Shown in pieces: positions 46,868-59,389 of a DNA stretch of 64,000 bases. Both the position numbers and the translations under genes were made by a program. The stretch is from Gnetum montanum (lineage: Eukaryota; Streptophyta; Gnetopsida; Gnetales; Gnetaceae): positions 615,074 to 679,073 of the forward strand of contig MNCI01005810.1 in NCBI GenBank assembly GCA_015680685.1, given 5' to 3'. The notes below the pieces were generated by a model. The model did no database searches. It saw only the letters and a list, made by a program, of their open reading frames with translations, and had not been told where the DNA came from. How positions within the stretch are numbered: position 1 is the first letter of the stretch; each line of letters opens with the position of its first letter.

Positions 46868-46909
46868 CAAGGCGGCGGCGGCGGCAAGGTCAGCGCGGCG
46901 CTATATATA
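46868..46909 (+). promoter_or_regulatory. TATA promoter of the antisense gene, element C
   Basis: GGCGGCGGCGGCGGCAAGG (46871-46889) precedes GGCGCTATATATAG (46897-46910). An AT-rich run lies upstream (46810-46865). The conserved ATG is 299 bp downstream. Between them lie AACCCCAGCGTAAGCGTGAG-like repeats. Confidence 0.72.
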
Positions 46910-47207
46910 GCGTAAGGCTATCAGTTGTTAGAGGCACTATGAACTTGAAGCAAACCGAAGCATGAGCGTAAACCTAAGCTACAGCGTAAGCGTAAAGCGC
47001 CAAACCCCAGCATAAGCATAGAAGCTCAAACCCCAGCGTGAGCATGAGTGTAGAGGCTCAAACCCCAGTGTAAGCGTGAGTGTAGAGGCTCAAACCCCAG
47101 TGTAAGCGTGAGCATAGAGGCTCAAACCCCAGCGTAGAGGATTCAGCTCAATGTGCAAACTCAGACCCCAGTGTAAACCTATTAATTTAAGCCTACAGCA
47201 CACCAGA

Positions 47208-50200
47208 ATGGGCAAGGGCAAGGAGGTAGAAGACTAGGGGAGGAAGGGACCCGACTTGACTTTTGCAGAGGAAAGTGAGGCCATGCTGCAATGTTTGCCA
47301 AGGCCTAGGATTCCATCGTGGCTTGGATTGGCACACAAGTAGGCTCTAATCTTACCTCAGTTAATTTTTTTTATTTGTACTTGTTACCTGGCATAGAGAA
47401 TCTTGGCAGCGTACATGGTCTATACACTGAGCATAGATGCACAGCGTAAAGGGTCTGTACGCTGAGCGTAGATAGTTTTCGTAGCGTACGAGGTCTATAC
47501 ACTGGGCGTAGATTTGCAGCGTAAAGGGTCCATACACTGAGTGTAGATGTGCACCGTAAAGGGTCCGTACGCTGAGCGTAGATGCGCAGTGTAAAGGGTC
47601 CGTACGCTGAGCGTAGATGTGTAGCGTAAAGCATCTGTACGCTGAGTGTAGATGTGTAGTGTAAAGGGTCTGTACACTGAGCGTAGATGTGCAGCGTAAA
47701 GGGTCTGTACACTAAGCGTAGATAGTTTACGCAGTGTATAGGGTCTGTATGCTAGGCGTAAACAATTTTCATAGCGTATACACCGAGTTTAAACATTTTG
47801 TTGACAGCGTATACGCCGAGTGTAAACAGTTTGTTGACAGCGTATACACCCAGTGTAAATAGTTTGTTGACAGCATATACGCCGAGTGTAAATAGTTTGT
47901 TGACAACATATATGTTGAGTGCAAATAGTTTATTGACAGCATATATGCCAAGTGTAAACAGTTTGTTGACAGCGTATACGACGAGTGTAAACATTTTTCG
48001 CAGCGTATACGCCGAGTGTAAGCATTTTTTTGATAGCATATACACCGAGTATAAATAGTTTGTAATTTTTTCAAAGTATTGGCCTTCAACATGGAATTTT
48101 GTTTCTCCATCTCATTTTCATGTCTAGCTGATTTATCATGGCATTCTGGTTATTTGTAGGGATCCTGAGCCTTTCTTCTCGGTAGTTGAGCTGGTTGGAA
48201 TACTGGCATGGTTTGGGCGCCTTAATGCCGACGAACCTACCCCTAATCTGACTATCGATAACAATGGGGTATGGTTCAAGGAAGGGGCCTATGAGTTCCT
48301 TGCCTTCATCCTAGACAGGTTCAAGGTAGTGATATGGTCACACCTGAGCGAATAAGTAGTGCGAAGTGTGCTAGAAGCAATGTTTCTAGGATCTGGAAAT
48401 GGCATCATCGTCTTCATGATGGACATTGACGAGGGACCTCTTGTGATTGAGGACGTTCCCTTTGGCGGACCCAGATCTACTCACCCGTTAATGCGTGTGT
48501 GGAACTTATTGCCACGAGGGCCTGACTATCTCAATAACACCTTGTTTTTGGCTATGCGTGCGTCCACGTTATTTCAAAATCCTCCTAGTACAGTGTACAG
48601 GATAGAGATGTAAGGTCGTTTAGTTTGTTGTTTTTGTTTTTGTTGTTTATTGTTTGCTCCTGTTCTGATGACCATTCTTTTGTAGGCCCCAAGTTGACCA
48701 AGATGGGACATGCGTCAATGATGATGGGCTTGCTCTGGCTTACACCACTTTGGAGACCTTCATGGTAGGTCCCACCCTCTGCGGAACTGTATTAGCTTAG
48801 ACCAAGGATGACATTGTTCATTTCCATAAGCAGTTTTCTAGGGCGTTTGCGCAATGTATGGCTCGTGGATGGCTGCATGGAGATTGGTCACATAATGGAC
48901 CAGTTTTCCCTTGTGATGCTAACTTGGGTGCTAGCACCTGGAAACCCATGACTAAAGGTAAGTGATAAAATTTCCTAGATGCTTTAGTGTGTTTGTTTAG
49001 CTACTAGTGGTCATACTGGTGTTATAGTTTTAAATTGTGTTTACAATTAATGTTCCCCCCAGCGGGGACCCTGTTACGACAGGGTGAACTGAGAGTACCT
49101 TGTCGATGAAGTTTGGGGAGGTCAGAAAGGCACAGTGATGGTTTCACACCAATGCCTCACCATCTATTGTCCATTGTCTGGATGATGCCGGCCTCATGGA
49201 GTTATTTACAACCCTGAGCCCTGATATGTCCATAGCTAAAATGATCGGGATTTTTGATTCATTCGACAAGTCCATCACCTACTACAGCATCCGTATTAAG
49301 GATGTCAAAATAGCTTTCCATCTGTCAGCCGAGTTTGTTTTAGACCTATTTTGTGTACTGGAAGATGGCATAAATGTGGTTTTGGATAGGGTATAGAAAG
49401 AGCTTCATATGGTGCATGAGCTAGAAGACTGGTTGGGCATTGTCAAGGGTTCCAAGGGATTCCCTATGCAGGGGACGTCAAAGGTTATGGAAGTTAATGA
49501 ATTGTATCCCCTATTTTGGGCACAGGTATTTCCTAAATCCCTATCCCAAGTGAGGATTCTTGGGGTGGAAGATGTGTGCATCATGCAAACCATTTTAGAA
49601 ACTGGGATGCATTATAATTGGGCTCAATTTTTGTTGTCCGGCCTTCATAAGGAGATAGTGCGATTGCGTTCAAATGTTGAGGTGTAATTCCATTTTACAT
49701 TCGTATTCTTTGTAGGCTATCTGCATCGCTTGGCTGAATTTTTAGTGGTTCATGCGGATAATAAATATGTTCTACGGGATCATACTCAATTATCTCGCCC
49801 GTGGATTAACCATTTGTTCAAGATAGCTGAGTCCCAAGATGCACCTGAGGAGATTGATGAATCTGTGTCCATCACGACAGGAGGGTCATCTGGTATTTCA
49901 ATCCATACACGTGACAATGTGGGGTTGGAACTAGAGAATGTACCCTACACTGCAAAGAGAGTTGATTAGGTCATCAAAGAGACCATCGGGAAAGCAAAGT
50001 TGAAGATTCAGAAGCGCGAACGCCCAAAAGAGGTGGCCTCAACTGCGGAAGAGCCAAGGGTGAAGCGAATACGATTCAAAATGCTTGTTTGAGGTAAATA
50101 AGCTTGGTGCACTTATTGTATTGTCATTTTCATCTTATTCATTTTTTTCGTTTTGACCACTTACATGAAACTAATGTCTTCAAACTTGACTTGGGAAGTG

Positions 50201-51786
50201 AGGAGATAGGAGTTAGAGACCATTATCAAGGAGGAGGAAGCTACAACGGACTTAATAATTGAGGAGGAAGAGGTCGGCAAAGATCAAGTGGAAGGGACTG
50301 AAGAGCTAGCGGAAGACACCACAGAGACAGAAATGGTTGATGACTAGGGTGGTGTTGATGAAATGTTCAGTAGCTTCCTTAAGGGAAGATTGGACCTTGG
50401 TGACCCTCCAAACCTAGAAGGGGACAGAGAACACAGTATATTTTCTTTTGTTTTCTTGTGTTGCTTTGTGAATCATTGTTTCTATGGTGTTTTACTTTTA
50501 TGTTTTTATCCCTTCCAGACGAAGGTAGGACAATTCCTATGATGCGGTTGGAAGTACCTATGAAGGTGGCTCCCCCTGAAATGCCCCCTAAGGCTAGTCC
50601 ACCTCGTACTCGTAGACCATTTTCTTGGACCAAGATGCCAGGTAAAATGGATTTCATGACTAGTATCATCGACGAGATGGTCGAACATATTCAAGAAGCC
50701 CACCCTGATATATGTTCAAATGTTTCGAGCCTTTTGCAGCGTTCGAATTTCATACCCCTTTTTTTTCATCTAATGTTTGATGCCTGTTCTTTTCATGTGT
50801 GTAGGAGCTAAGCTGAAGTGGGATTCATCTGAGACTGTTAGTATTGAAAGTTTGCCTGCACTACCCCTAGAAGTTGAATAGATACCAAGGCCGATCTATG
50901 ATGAGGTGGCAGAAGGTCTTATGCATAACGCAAAATCGCTTTGGACCTGTAGGCATTCCATCGAATAGTTATGGTTGCAAATCCAGGCAAAGGAAAAAGA
51001 GGTTTCCAAGTTATTAGCTGAACGCGATGATCTCAAGGCTTGATATGAGTTTTCCTTGGCCAGACTAATAGGTGATTGTTCTTGGTGAACTTTCGAGATC
51101 ACTTATACTAGATATTGGAACCTGCTAAATCGTCATGCATCTCTAACTCAGAAACTAGTAGAGCATAAGGCCTAGATAGATCTACTGAACCTCAAGTGCT
51201 AGGATTGGAAGGCTTTCGCTTCCAAGGTGTGTAAGTGGGGTCAGGATGAGAAGAACCACAAGCATCATTACAAGAAATCATTGAAGGAAGTATCCATAGA
51301 AAAGCGTTAGCTTGAAATGTTTGTGGAGGGTCTGGGTCTACGTTCTACGTTTGATACCTTTGCCAAGAATACAACTGTTGAGATGGAATCGCCCACAAGG
51401 ATAATTACGACCGCTTATGGGGAGGTATCTGTGGGTGAATTTTCCTTGAAGCATCCCACATGGTCAGCGGTTGACAAGGAGAAGGCCTTGGTGGATGTCA
51501 ATCTGGGCCTCGATGGGACTGATTGGGCTAGCGTCTTAGAGGAAGAAATTCTCCGTCAGTTGGAGTTCAGTTTAGGTGGGTCTCCTACGGTAAGCATTTT
51601 GTTGTTATTAATTTTGTTCATTGAATAATGTTTGGGATCTTTTCCTTTTACTTTTGTGTTGATTATTTCTTTTACTTTTTATAGGGTCGAGGCGACGACG
51701 ATGTTGAAGAAGGTGGCCCCAGCGGAGTGGGGACCCACGGTGCCTGCGGAGCTGAACGGGGCGACCCTCCCATCCCTGATGTTTGA
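47208..51786 (+). pseudogene. Antisense eight-exon gene, element C copy
   Basis: Exons: 47208-47338, 48160-48609, 48686-48957, 49047-50093, 50184-50435, 50519-50713, 50805-51589, 51685-51786. They sum to 3234 nt, a multiple of three. Seven lengths equal A exactly and exon 3 differs by one codon. Exon 4 carries the open stretch 49409-49687 with LEDWLGIVKGSKGFPMQGTS and YNWAQFLLSGLHKEIVRL. Exon 8 ends DPPIPDV. Damage: stops from CAG, CGA and TGG, intron 3 and intron 4 acceptors changed from CAG to CAA, and the intron 6 donor is weak (GTTCAA). It must once have been spliced as drawn, because exon phases match those of A and B throughout. Confidence 0.87.
47385..48060 (+). repeat. Palindrome array in intron 1 of the antisense gene (C), two sub-arrays
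   Basis: First sub-array (47400-47750): about 55-bp units TACGCTGAGCGTAGAT plus GCAGCGTAAAGGGTC. Second (47760-48055): about 40-bp units AGCGTATACGCCGAGTGTAA plus ACAGTTTGTTGAC. Both are built on the same CGTATACGC or CGCTGAGCG cores. Confidence 0.85.
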
Positions 51787-52139
51787 TTTTAATTTTGATA
51801 CTATCCTAGCTCATATTTTGTATGGAGTTGTATTGAACTGGTAAATGGAACTAGTTAACTGTTGTACTTGTCTAAGTGTATATATATTTCTACATAATTT
51901 TTGTTGTGGATTTCAAGTTTAAATGTAAACACAATGCAGTAATGTAAAATGTTTTGGTTTGTTTTGTTGTTTAAATGTAATGCACGAAGTGGGAATGCAA
52001 GTAGGAGTGTAATTATAAGCAAAGGATAATTGTGAAAAGGAAAACGCGAAGAAAAACTGTAATTGATAACATGACAACACAAGTGTAAATTCAAACAATG
52101 AGCTGGAACTTGGGAGAAGAACAAAGTATAGGTAGATGA

Positions 52140-52345
52140 TCTAGTTTAAGGCCATTTCAGGCCAGATGCACTAGTTTAAGGCCATTTAGGGCTAGATGCA
52201 CTAGTTTAAAGCCATTTCGGGCCATGCGTAAACAAGGGAAGTTTCAAGTGACAGGGGTTGATTTCTTTGTAGACCGACCATTTCTAATCGTGGCTAGTTT
52301 TATGTCATTGCGGACATGATAGTTTAACATCATTCGGGACTTTGA
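52140..52345 (+). repeat. AGTTTA repeat island, protease side, element C
   Basis: Three units CTAGTTTAAGGCCATTTCGG (52140, 52170, 52200), then TAGTTTTATGTCATTGCGGA and AGTTTAACATCATT. Same order as in A (19350-19555). Confidence 0.82.
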
Positions 52346-52389
52346 ATGTCATTTATTGGTTTAGTAATTTTTTGATTTTTCTCATTTTA

Positions 52390-53497
52390 ATGTTAGGAGT
52401 AGCATTAACGGGTATGATTCTATATTTAGCGTCTCCTTCATTGATCACATTGAATGGTAATTCAACCCAAGGGACGTTTGATGGAATAGTTTCCACGTTG
52501 GTGTTTTCCGGCGTTTCTGCATGCATTGTGGTTTCTGTGTCAGTTGTAGTTTCTAAGTGAGGCTGTGTATGTACGACTTCAGGCCCAGGTACTTCTGTGT
52601 TGGGTAAATTTTCCTTTGTGTCTAAGAGATTATCTCCTATTGGTTGTTGTTCATTTATATCATCTTGTTTAGGCTCTTCGAGCTTAACCTCTAAGCCTTG
52701 GTCTATGTCTGTATGCGATGAGATTGTAGGTGTAGCAACCTACCCGTGTATAATGATTTCGCCACCTTCATAAGGCAGGTGAATTTCTTGGTGTATGGGA
52801 GAAGAGACTGCTTTTAGTTGGGCTAACCAAGGCCTTCCCAATATTAGGTTGAACCCTAGCATTTCATCGATTACCACAAAATCGGTAGATGTGGGGAATT
52901 GATCCCTTACTATAAAGTCTAAAGTCATAGTGCCTTTGACTATCACGCGTGATCCGCTGAACGATTTCAAACATGTGGTGGCAGTTGATTTTATTAGCTC
53001 CGTAAGCCCCAATTATTCGATGATGGGATATGGCACTACGTTTGTGGTGGCTCCATCATCTACATGCACTCTATGTATCTTAAATTGATTTATTTGTATC
53101 GTTATGAACATAGGTGTTGTTGTTACCTCTCCCATTTTCTCATCCACTTTGATGTTGCCATTGTAGAAACTTAATGGCTTAGTAGTTGACCCTTGAGGTG
53201 AGTACATTACCACATGAATTGAAGGTTCATTTGGAGGCAAGTCTTCGCTTACTAGGATAGATGTCAACATGCACACTAGAGCTTCGCGATGGGTTTGAGA
53301 TGTTAACACCATGTCGTATAAGCTCAGTGAAGTATTTTTTTGTTTGAGTGCCTATGTGACTTGTGTTAGAGCTATTGCTAGATCTCCACTTTTGGGCGTA
53401 TGTTTGTCGGCAGTGATTTGGTCCATTGGGCCCAACAGTTTTATTTCATGCATAGTTGGTTTGTCATTTTTACCTGAAATCATTGATTTGGGCATAT
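52390..53497 (-). pseudogene. Aspartic protease and end of the gag spacer, element C
   Basis: Protease box VHVDDGATTNVVPYP (about 53050) and QEIHLPYEGGEIIIHG (52790-52740). A stop lies just after VVPYPIIE (53012). The acidic tail runs to about 52390. Upstream the spacer reaches 53497, where homology with A (20705) stops abruptly after GATTTGGGCATATC. Confidence 0.85.
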
Positions 53498-54316
53498 CTC
53501 TAGTAACGCCAATAAAGTGGCGCAAGTCTGCGACACATAGTATTCAAACAGTCACCTTTGCTTACCTTCAGCCCTATAAATAGCCTGTTAAATAGCACAA
53601 GGAGAGGTTCAAAAAAAAATAAAAGGGGGAATCTCCTTGGCTAAAACAAAAAAAGAGATACCTACAATCTCACAAAAAAGGGAAAGAAAAGGAGAGGCCA
53701 GCAATCTGTAAAAAGAACCTCTCTCAGCTGGCATAAAGCCCAAGGTCTTATTCTACCACCTTGGTAGGATCCCGCCCGCATTGTATATATGTGAAGTCTA
53801 TGCCCAAGTGCATAGCTATTCCTATTTCTCAGCATGCTTCGGTCACCCTCAGAACTTCTGCACTTCGTCACATTGTGCAGCCGATTGTGCCCCCCCCCCC
53901 CCTTGACCGGACAGATTTGTGGCTCTAAAGCAGTGCATGTTCCTAACTATATCTTATGTTACCTCTTATATATTGTCTGGCTTCCTTGTATTATTTTCTA
54001 TTTTTTTTACCTTCAAGCATCATCTCATATCATTGCTGCACTCACGTTTATTCATTATTTCGCATTGTTGTCGCATTTTTTTGTCCCTTTCTTTTCCCGC
54101 TAAAATTATCCATAAGCACCATCCCGCAATTCATAAAGTTTTTTTTGCAAAAGGCTATATTGATGTCGATGTAAGTCCCTATCTAATCAACCAGACCATT
54201 CAGGACACCCCATATTTGCATACACCCAGCACCGCCCTCCCGCGGGCACAGGATTGGAACTGTTATGTCTGCTGACCCTAGCGTTCTTCCAGCCGTCGAT
54301 GTTTTCGGTCGCTATA
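53498..54316 (+). repeat. 5' LTR of element E (left end unclear)
   Basis: TATA box CCCTATAAATAG at 53572-53583, only about 75 bp from the break with C, so U3 is either very short or truncated. The end, GTCGATGTTTTCGGTCGCTATA, is the counterpart of the solo LTR end (reverse of 3528-3555), with CA changed to TA. It contains a run of 14 C (53889-53902). Confidence 0.6.
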
Positions 54317-55145
54317 GTTTTTTGGTGCTAGAAGGAGAGCCTTTTGGTGCCTTTTCCACATGTCACGGTAGTAATGTGATCCTTCTATGCCCTAATACAC
54401 ATGAGCATAGATGCGACACCCTCTTGCGGTTGTTTGCGTTCTGTGCAGCATAGATTGGTCACCCCGACAGTTCCTCTAGAGCCCTACTGAACACAAGGCC
54501 TCTGATCATCGGTTAACGAGCTCATTCTATGATCCTCTTGCATGTGTACTACCCCTTGCCCTGTGTGGTGTAGATCGGTCACCTGGATGGTCCCTCCGGA
54601 ACCCTGTGAGACATAAAACCTGCCTGATTACTAGTTAATTTGCCCATCCTACGATTGTCTCACCTGTGTTCTGTACCTCACTCCATGCGGTGCAGACCGG
54701 TCACCTTGACGGTCCCTCCAGGATCTTGTGAGACATGAAACTTACCTAGTCGCTAGTTAATTTTCTCATCTTATAGTAGTCTCATATGCCTTCAACACCC
54801 CAACTTGCATTAGCGTAAACTCAACACCCTTTGTGGTTGTTTGCGCATCGTGTGGTGTAGATCGGTCACCTCGACGGTTCCTCCAAAATCCTATGAGACA
54901 ATAAGCCTTCTAACAGTGATTTAACTTAATTCTCTATAGTAGTCCCTCATGCACCCTACACCCTAGCTAGCACAGGAAAAAATGTGATACCCTTTGAGGT
55001 TGTTTCTGTCTTGTGTGGCACAGGTCGGTCGCCTCGACGGTCCCTCCGGGATCCTGCAAGACGAAAAGCCACCTGTTGTCATTTTTCTTTAATCCTTCTA
55101 TTCTTCCACATTTTCTAGCATTTTTTCATAATCACTTACTTGACA
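54317..55145 (+). repeat. Primer site and leader with five tandem repeats, element E
   Basis: The primer site TGGTGCTAGAAGGAGAGCC starts at 54323. In the leader, five copies of a block with the core GATCGGTCACCTCGACGG plus TCCCTCC occur at about 54453, 54571, 54694, 54857 and 55021, spaced roughly 120-165 bp. Each is followed by GAGACATAAA-like and TAGTTAATTT-like stretches. GGTCACC and GGTCCCTCC can pair with neighbouring GACGG/GATCC parts, so a hairpin is possible. No reading frame. Confidence 0.72.
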
Positions 55146-57640
55146 ATGACTTCTTCCACCACCGTTGTCGATATTTCCAACATGGAGGTGCCCTTCGCAG
55201 CCCAAGGTACTACTGGTGCCGAACAACGGTTGAATCCAACACCAGAAACACATCGATCTCTCAGGATCCAAAACTGAGGACCTGAGGGCCTAGCCCAGCA
55301 ACATGATCATTACAATTTCCTTTGCATGAAGGTGCAGGCTAACCTGCCCTTAGATTTACACGAACTCAAAAAAAATGTAGCTTCGAGTTCGCTTACTGCA
55401 ATGGGGAGGAATTCCTTCCCAACCAGGGCACTTCCCTACCTTTGACACAACTGAAATAAAGGTTACTAGATCAACTAATTTAATTAACAAGGCTTAGGAA
55501 GCAACAAGACATAATGTCCAACTAGGATGAAGCCTTTCAAGATGGGCAAGAGGAACTTGACTCCCAATCTAATGAGGGAGGCCCAGCCAACCCCATTCCT
55601 GTCCCGCCTACCCAGTCCTTCTAGGCCAACCCGCTACCTATTGCCATCCCCTTCGCCATCATGCCTATAATTCAGCAGCTGCAACTGTAACTACAGTGGG
55701 TAGCCATGCTACATTCCCAACACCTCATCACCCCTATCGCTCGACTGCACCCGCAGCAACTGTGCCACCACAAGCTATTTATCAACACGCTACCGCAACA
55801 CACAGCACACCTATCACGGCTACTCTACCACATGTCCACACTGTACCTACTCTACAACTACACCTAACTCCCATACCAATTCCTACATATGTGACCATCC
55901 CACCCACTATGATGGGCCTAGGCCCATCCACATGGTGGCCTCTGTTCGCTTCCTCATCTATTCTGCAACCGTCGCAAATGTCTCATTACATTTTCCCTCA
56001 GGTCTACTTGACCCCACAAATGGCACAACCTAGTGCGGGGCCATGGGAGGTCCCTTCAGTGATCCAAACAGCCTACTCAGCAGCTCAACCTGCTATTACC
56101 GCTCTGATGATACCACCCACCAGATGGTGGACAACGCAAGCAACACCTTTAGCAGGGGCAGCCCCAACAGCACAGCCGATGGGTCAAATCACCACCGTTA
56201 CCATGCCACCTGTGGGGGTTGCCTCTACAGTCCCTCAGCCATCTACAACATCCTTGAGTCTGGACCAAGTGTTTCAACTTATTTAGACCCTGACCGAAGA
56301 AGTAAAATGCCTCAAAGCTGTTGGGTCCGATACGGTACGAGTCATGGACTTTTACCAAGACGACCCTGTCAACCCTGCAATCCCTGCCTTGATATTACCA
56401 CCCGAGATGTTCCTCCCACACTTCACAAAGTACGATGGAGAAGGAGATCCCAATACACATCTCATAACTTTCTGGTTAGAGTCTTTGTTGCTGCAACAAT
56501 GGCCGCATAGGATCATTTGCGTCTTCACCATGTCCCTAGCCGAGAAAGCTTTAGATTGGTATCACGCGTTGCCATGTTCATCCATCTCAACTTTGGAAGA
56601 ACTCTTGACCTAGTTTGTGACATGCTTCAATTATAACTTGAAGCCAGAAACCACGTTGGATCAACTGATGAGCGTGAAGCAAGACCCACTAGAACCAATC
56701 CAAAAATTCATTCAATGATGGAGCGCAACCCTTAACGAAATCTGTGAACCTATCGTAGAGGCTCATTTGTTAGCCATCTTTAAGGGTGCAATGAACAACT
56801 TCATCAAGTTAAAACTATATTACCTTACTCCATGCTCACTTAGTTAATCTTTCACTCAGATGAAAAGCATACAAGACACAGCCGAGGTAAGTAAAGACCC
56901 AGCTTATGTCACTTACAGGAATAGTTTTGCAAAGAAGGATAAGGGTAAGGCCCCAACGACCATGGTGGCTACTGTAGTAGCTAAGGCTAAGCCCAAACAT
57001 AGCAACAGTGGAAACAAGAATAATAAGAAACCAACCATGCCTGTAGCCGACTCAAGGCCTAAGCCAGGCCAAGTATTACAACCTATCGTGCTTGCACCCA
57101 AGACATCTACGTATACTAAACCTTACTTCGAACGTAAAGATCATTCAAAATATACTCCACTGCCCCTCAAACCTTCAAAACTCCTAAAGTAACCATTGAA
57201 AATGGGATACATTCAACACAAACGGATGTTAGAAGAAGCAAACATGAGGCATCGACACTACTACGAGATCCTTAGAAATCCCTCTTTAGCCCTGCCCAAT
57301 GAACCTCCAGTCCCTAAAGGTTTCAGGCTGGATAGGTTTTGCAACTACCATCAACTATGTGGTCATACCACAGATTATTTTCTATCATTGCAAGATGACA
57401 TCCAAAGATTGATTGACCTAGGGCATTTGATGCTAGATGAAAGTAGCCCACTATGTCCTGAGAACCAATCCATGTACGTCTATACTGACCCCCTCAATAC
57501 CAACAATGCCAATTATGTAATCAATGCCATCAGTATTGACAATGATCCCATGCCACCCCTCCAACCATTTATGATTTGTGTGCCTCAGCGTAGTACGCCC
57601 ATGCCACCAATGGCTGGTCCAAGTCCATAGTCACCCTTCA
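55146..57640 (+). pseudogene. Gag, element E
   Basis: ATG 55146 (MTSSTTVVDISNMEV) stands where family-1 gag begins. Conserved marks: HDHYNFLCMKVQANL (55300-55350, as in B YNFICVKIQASL), a proline/threonine-rich linker (55696-56250), and a Gag fold with LPHFTKYDGEGDPNTHLI (56410-56460), KALDWYHALP and IQKFIQ. Then the basic tail KKDKGKAP and a zinc-box relic FCNYHQLCGHTTDYF (57340-57385) that lacks the last Cys. YTDPLNTNNANYVINAI (57484-57534) matches the family-1 spacer. Stops at 55277, 56285, 56612 and elsewhere; at least one frameshift. Confidence 0.85.
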
Positions 57641-58689
57641 TCCTGAAAGTCCCACCACGAGCATCTACCTCTGTTCCCACCCCGTCCACTAACACCTCTA
57701 GCTCCGTTCATCATCAGGAGGCCAACGTCTTTGACAGCCCCCATTCCATGCAGCAGCATTAAACAACTTCCTCTCCCTACAATGCGAGAAACCTACCTGA
57801 TGGGTGAGTTATCAAAGAGGAATACTGTCAAAAGAATCTCCAAAACTACTCCTTCACCCTTTAAATATACACCTTCGTCACCAAGGACGAAGGTCGATGC
57901 AAGCACACAACCTGTAACATCCTGTTGCCAAAAATTTGAACCTAGGTCTGGGGCCATCTCTCCTCAGGAGATTTGTCTTCTAGGATGAATCGAGGAGGAG
58001 GGTGTCAAATAGACGAGCAGCCAAGACTTCTTGAACGCCCTAACCCAGGTTGGAAAAACCCTAAGATAGAAAAGTACCACGTTAAGCCTATACAACTTAG
58101 TTATAATATTCGCCCCTCACCGCGAGGCTCTTTTCCGCATGTTAATAGCAATCCTAGTTGATGAAAACATGCCGACAGACGAGAAAACAATCCACTCAGT
58201 CATACTCCCCTCCGCACCCATGGAGTCCACACCCTGACTAACTTTCAGCAATAAAGCCCTTAAGGAAGATCCTGAAAAGGGTCAAGTGACTATGGTGCCT
58301 CTCTTCATCATAATTTGGGTTAGTCAGTACCAAATACAAAGGGTACATGTTGATGATGGGGCAGCCACAAATGTCATCTCTTTGCCTATCATAGAGAAAC
58401 TAGGGTTGGTTAACTAGATCAAACCAACAGCGACGTCGTGCCTACGGTCCTTCAACGGGGCACATGTCCTAGTAAAAGGCATAGTTCATGTAAACTTCGT
58501 AGTAGGGAATGAGCTCCCCAGAGATGCAACATTCATTGTAGTTGAAGAAATACCCAGGTTTAACCTAATCTTGGGAAGATCGTGGTTAGCACAACTTGGG
58601 GCAGTCTCCTCGCCTATACACCAAGAAATCCACTTACCATACGAGGGTAGAGAGGTGATAATCCATGGCGACGGGGTGGTAACATAAGC
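57641..58689 (+). pseudogene. Spacer and aspartic protease, element E
   Basis: The spacer is degenerate. Protease: QIQRVHVDDGAATNVISLP (58335-58392), the DDGA box again, then VHVNFVVGNELP, PRFNLILGRSWLAQLGAVS and HLPYEGREVIIHGDG with a stop at 58687. An acidic tail may run to about 58880. Followed by the island and the antisense gene. Confidence 0.85.
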
Positions 58690-59027
58690 AATTAGTAACC
58701 TAAACACAGAGCAAGGTTTAGAGGTTACAAGCTCTAAAGATGAAGTGCCTGTTCATGTATGCACCAATCATACAACAAAGGGACCAGCCCAACGAACCGA
58801 CCCTTAGATAGAAAACGTCTGGGTGGAGTTGCCCTTTCAAGCAGAGGGTGGTAACATGAGTGAAGGCCTTGACGGAACACCTTGAACTTACATCCCTGTT
58901 AACCCACGAAAGATTAGGAGATAGCTACGTGTACCATAGAAACCTTGCGACCTCCCACCCAGTCGCCATCCTTGCATATTCGCTTTCACGTAGCCCACCA
59001 GGGTGTCATCTTTTCGGCATAATATGT

Positions 59028-59225
59028 AAATGGCCTGAAATGGCCTAAAACTAACAAATGGCCTGAAATGGCCTAAAACTAACAAATGGCCTGAAATGGC
59101 CTAAAACTAACGAACGGCCTGAAATGGCTTAAAACTAGCATTATCACCTTTGCTTTATTCATTATGCAAATGGCCCGAAATGGCCTAAAACTAACAAACA
59201 GCCCGAAATGGCCTAAAACTAGCAT
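59028..59225 (-). repeat. Repeat island, protease side, element E
   Basis: Six units with a 31-bp spacing in the first four, plus-strand core AAATGGCCTGAAATGGCCTA followed by AAACTAAC. Equivalent in place and core (GGCC...TAAACTA) to the islands of family 1. Confidence 0.85.
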
Positions 59226-59389
59226 ACCATAGTGCGAAAACTTCACATAACACACATGATAACACAAAACTGGTTTCCTTTCTGGAGTCTTGCATTTCAG
59301 TCAACTTTTTTCCTATTGGCAATGTCTGTAAGTTCTTCCAAAAAAAATAAAAGAAAAGAAAAGAAGAGGGTGGATCCGCCCTCATGCTC

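Larger units (their letters stand above)
2823..53497 (-). mobile_element. Element C: outermost family-1 Ty3/gypsy retrotransposon, interrupted by A and E
   Basis: Read on the minus strand, C runs: gag end and protease (53497-52390), antisense gene on plus (47208-51786), RT, RNase H and aRNase H (46366-44150), integrase (43900-43186, resuming at 7608-7239), 3' noncoding region, and 3' LTR (5799-2823). Removing A (7609-43185 plus one ATTCC copy) restores continuous integrase sequence that matches A's own integrase at about 10680-10700. Its 5' LTR and most of gag lie beyond the E insertion and are not in the window. It is the oldest layer, since A, B (inside A), the solo LTR and E all interrupt it. 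Confidence 0.85.
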
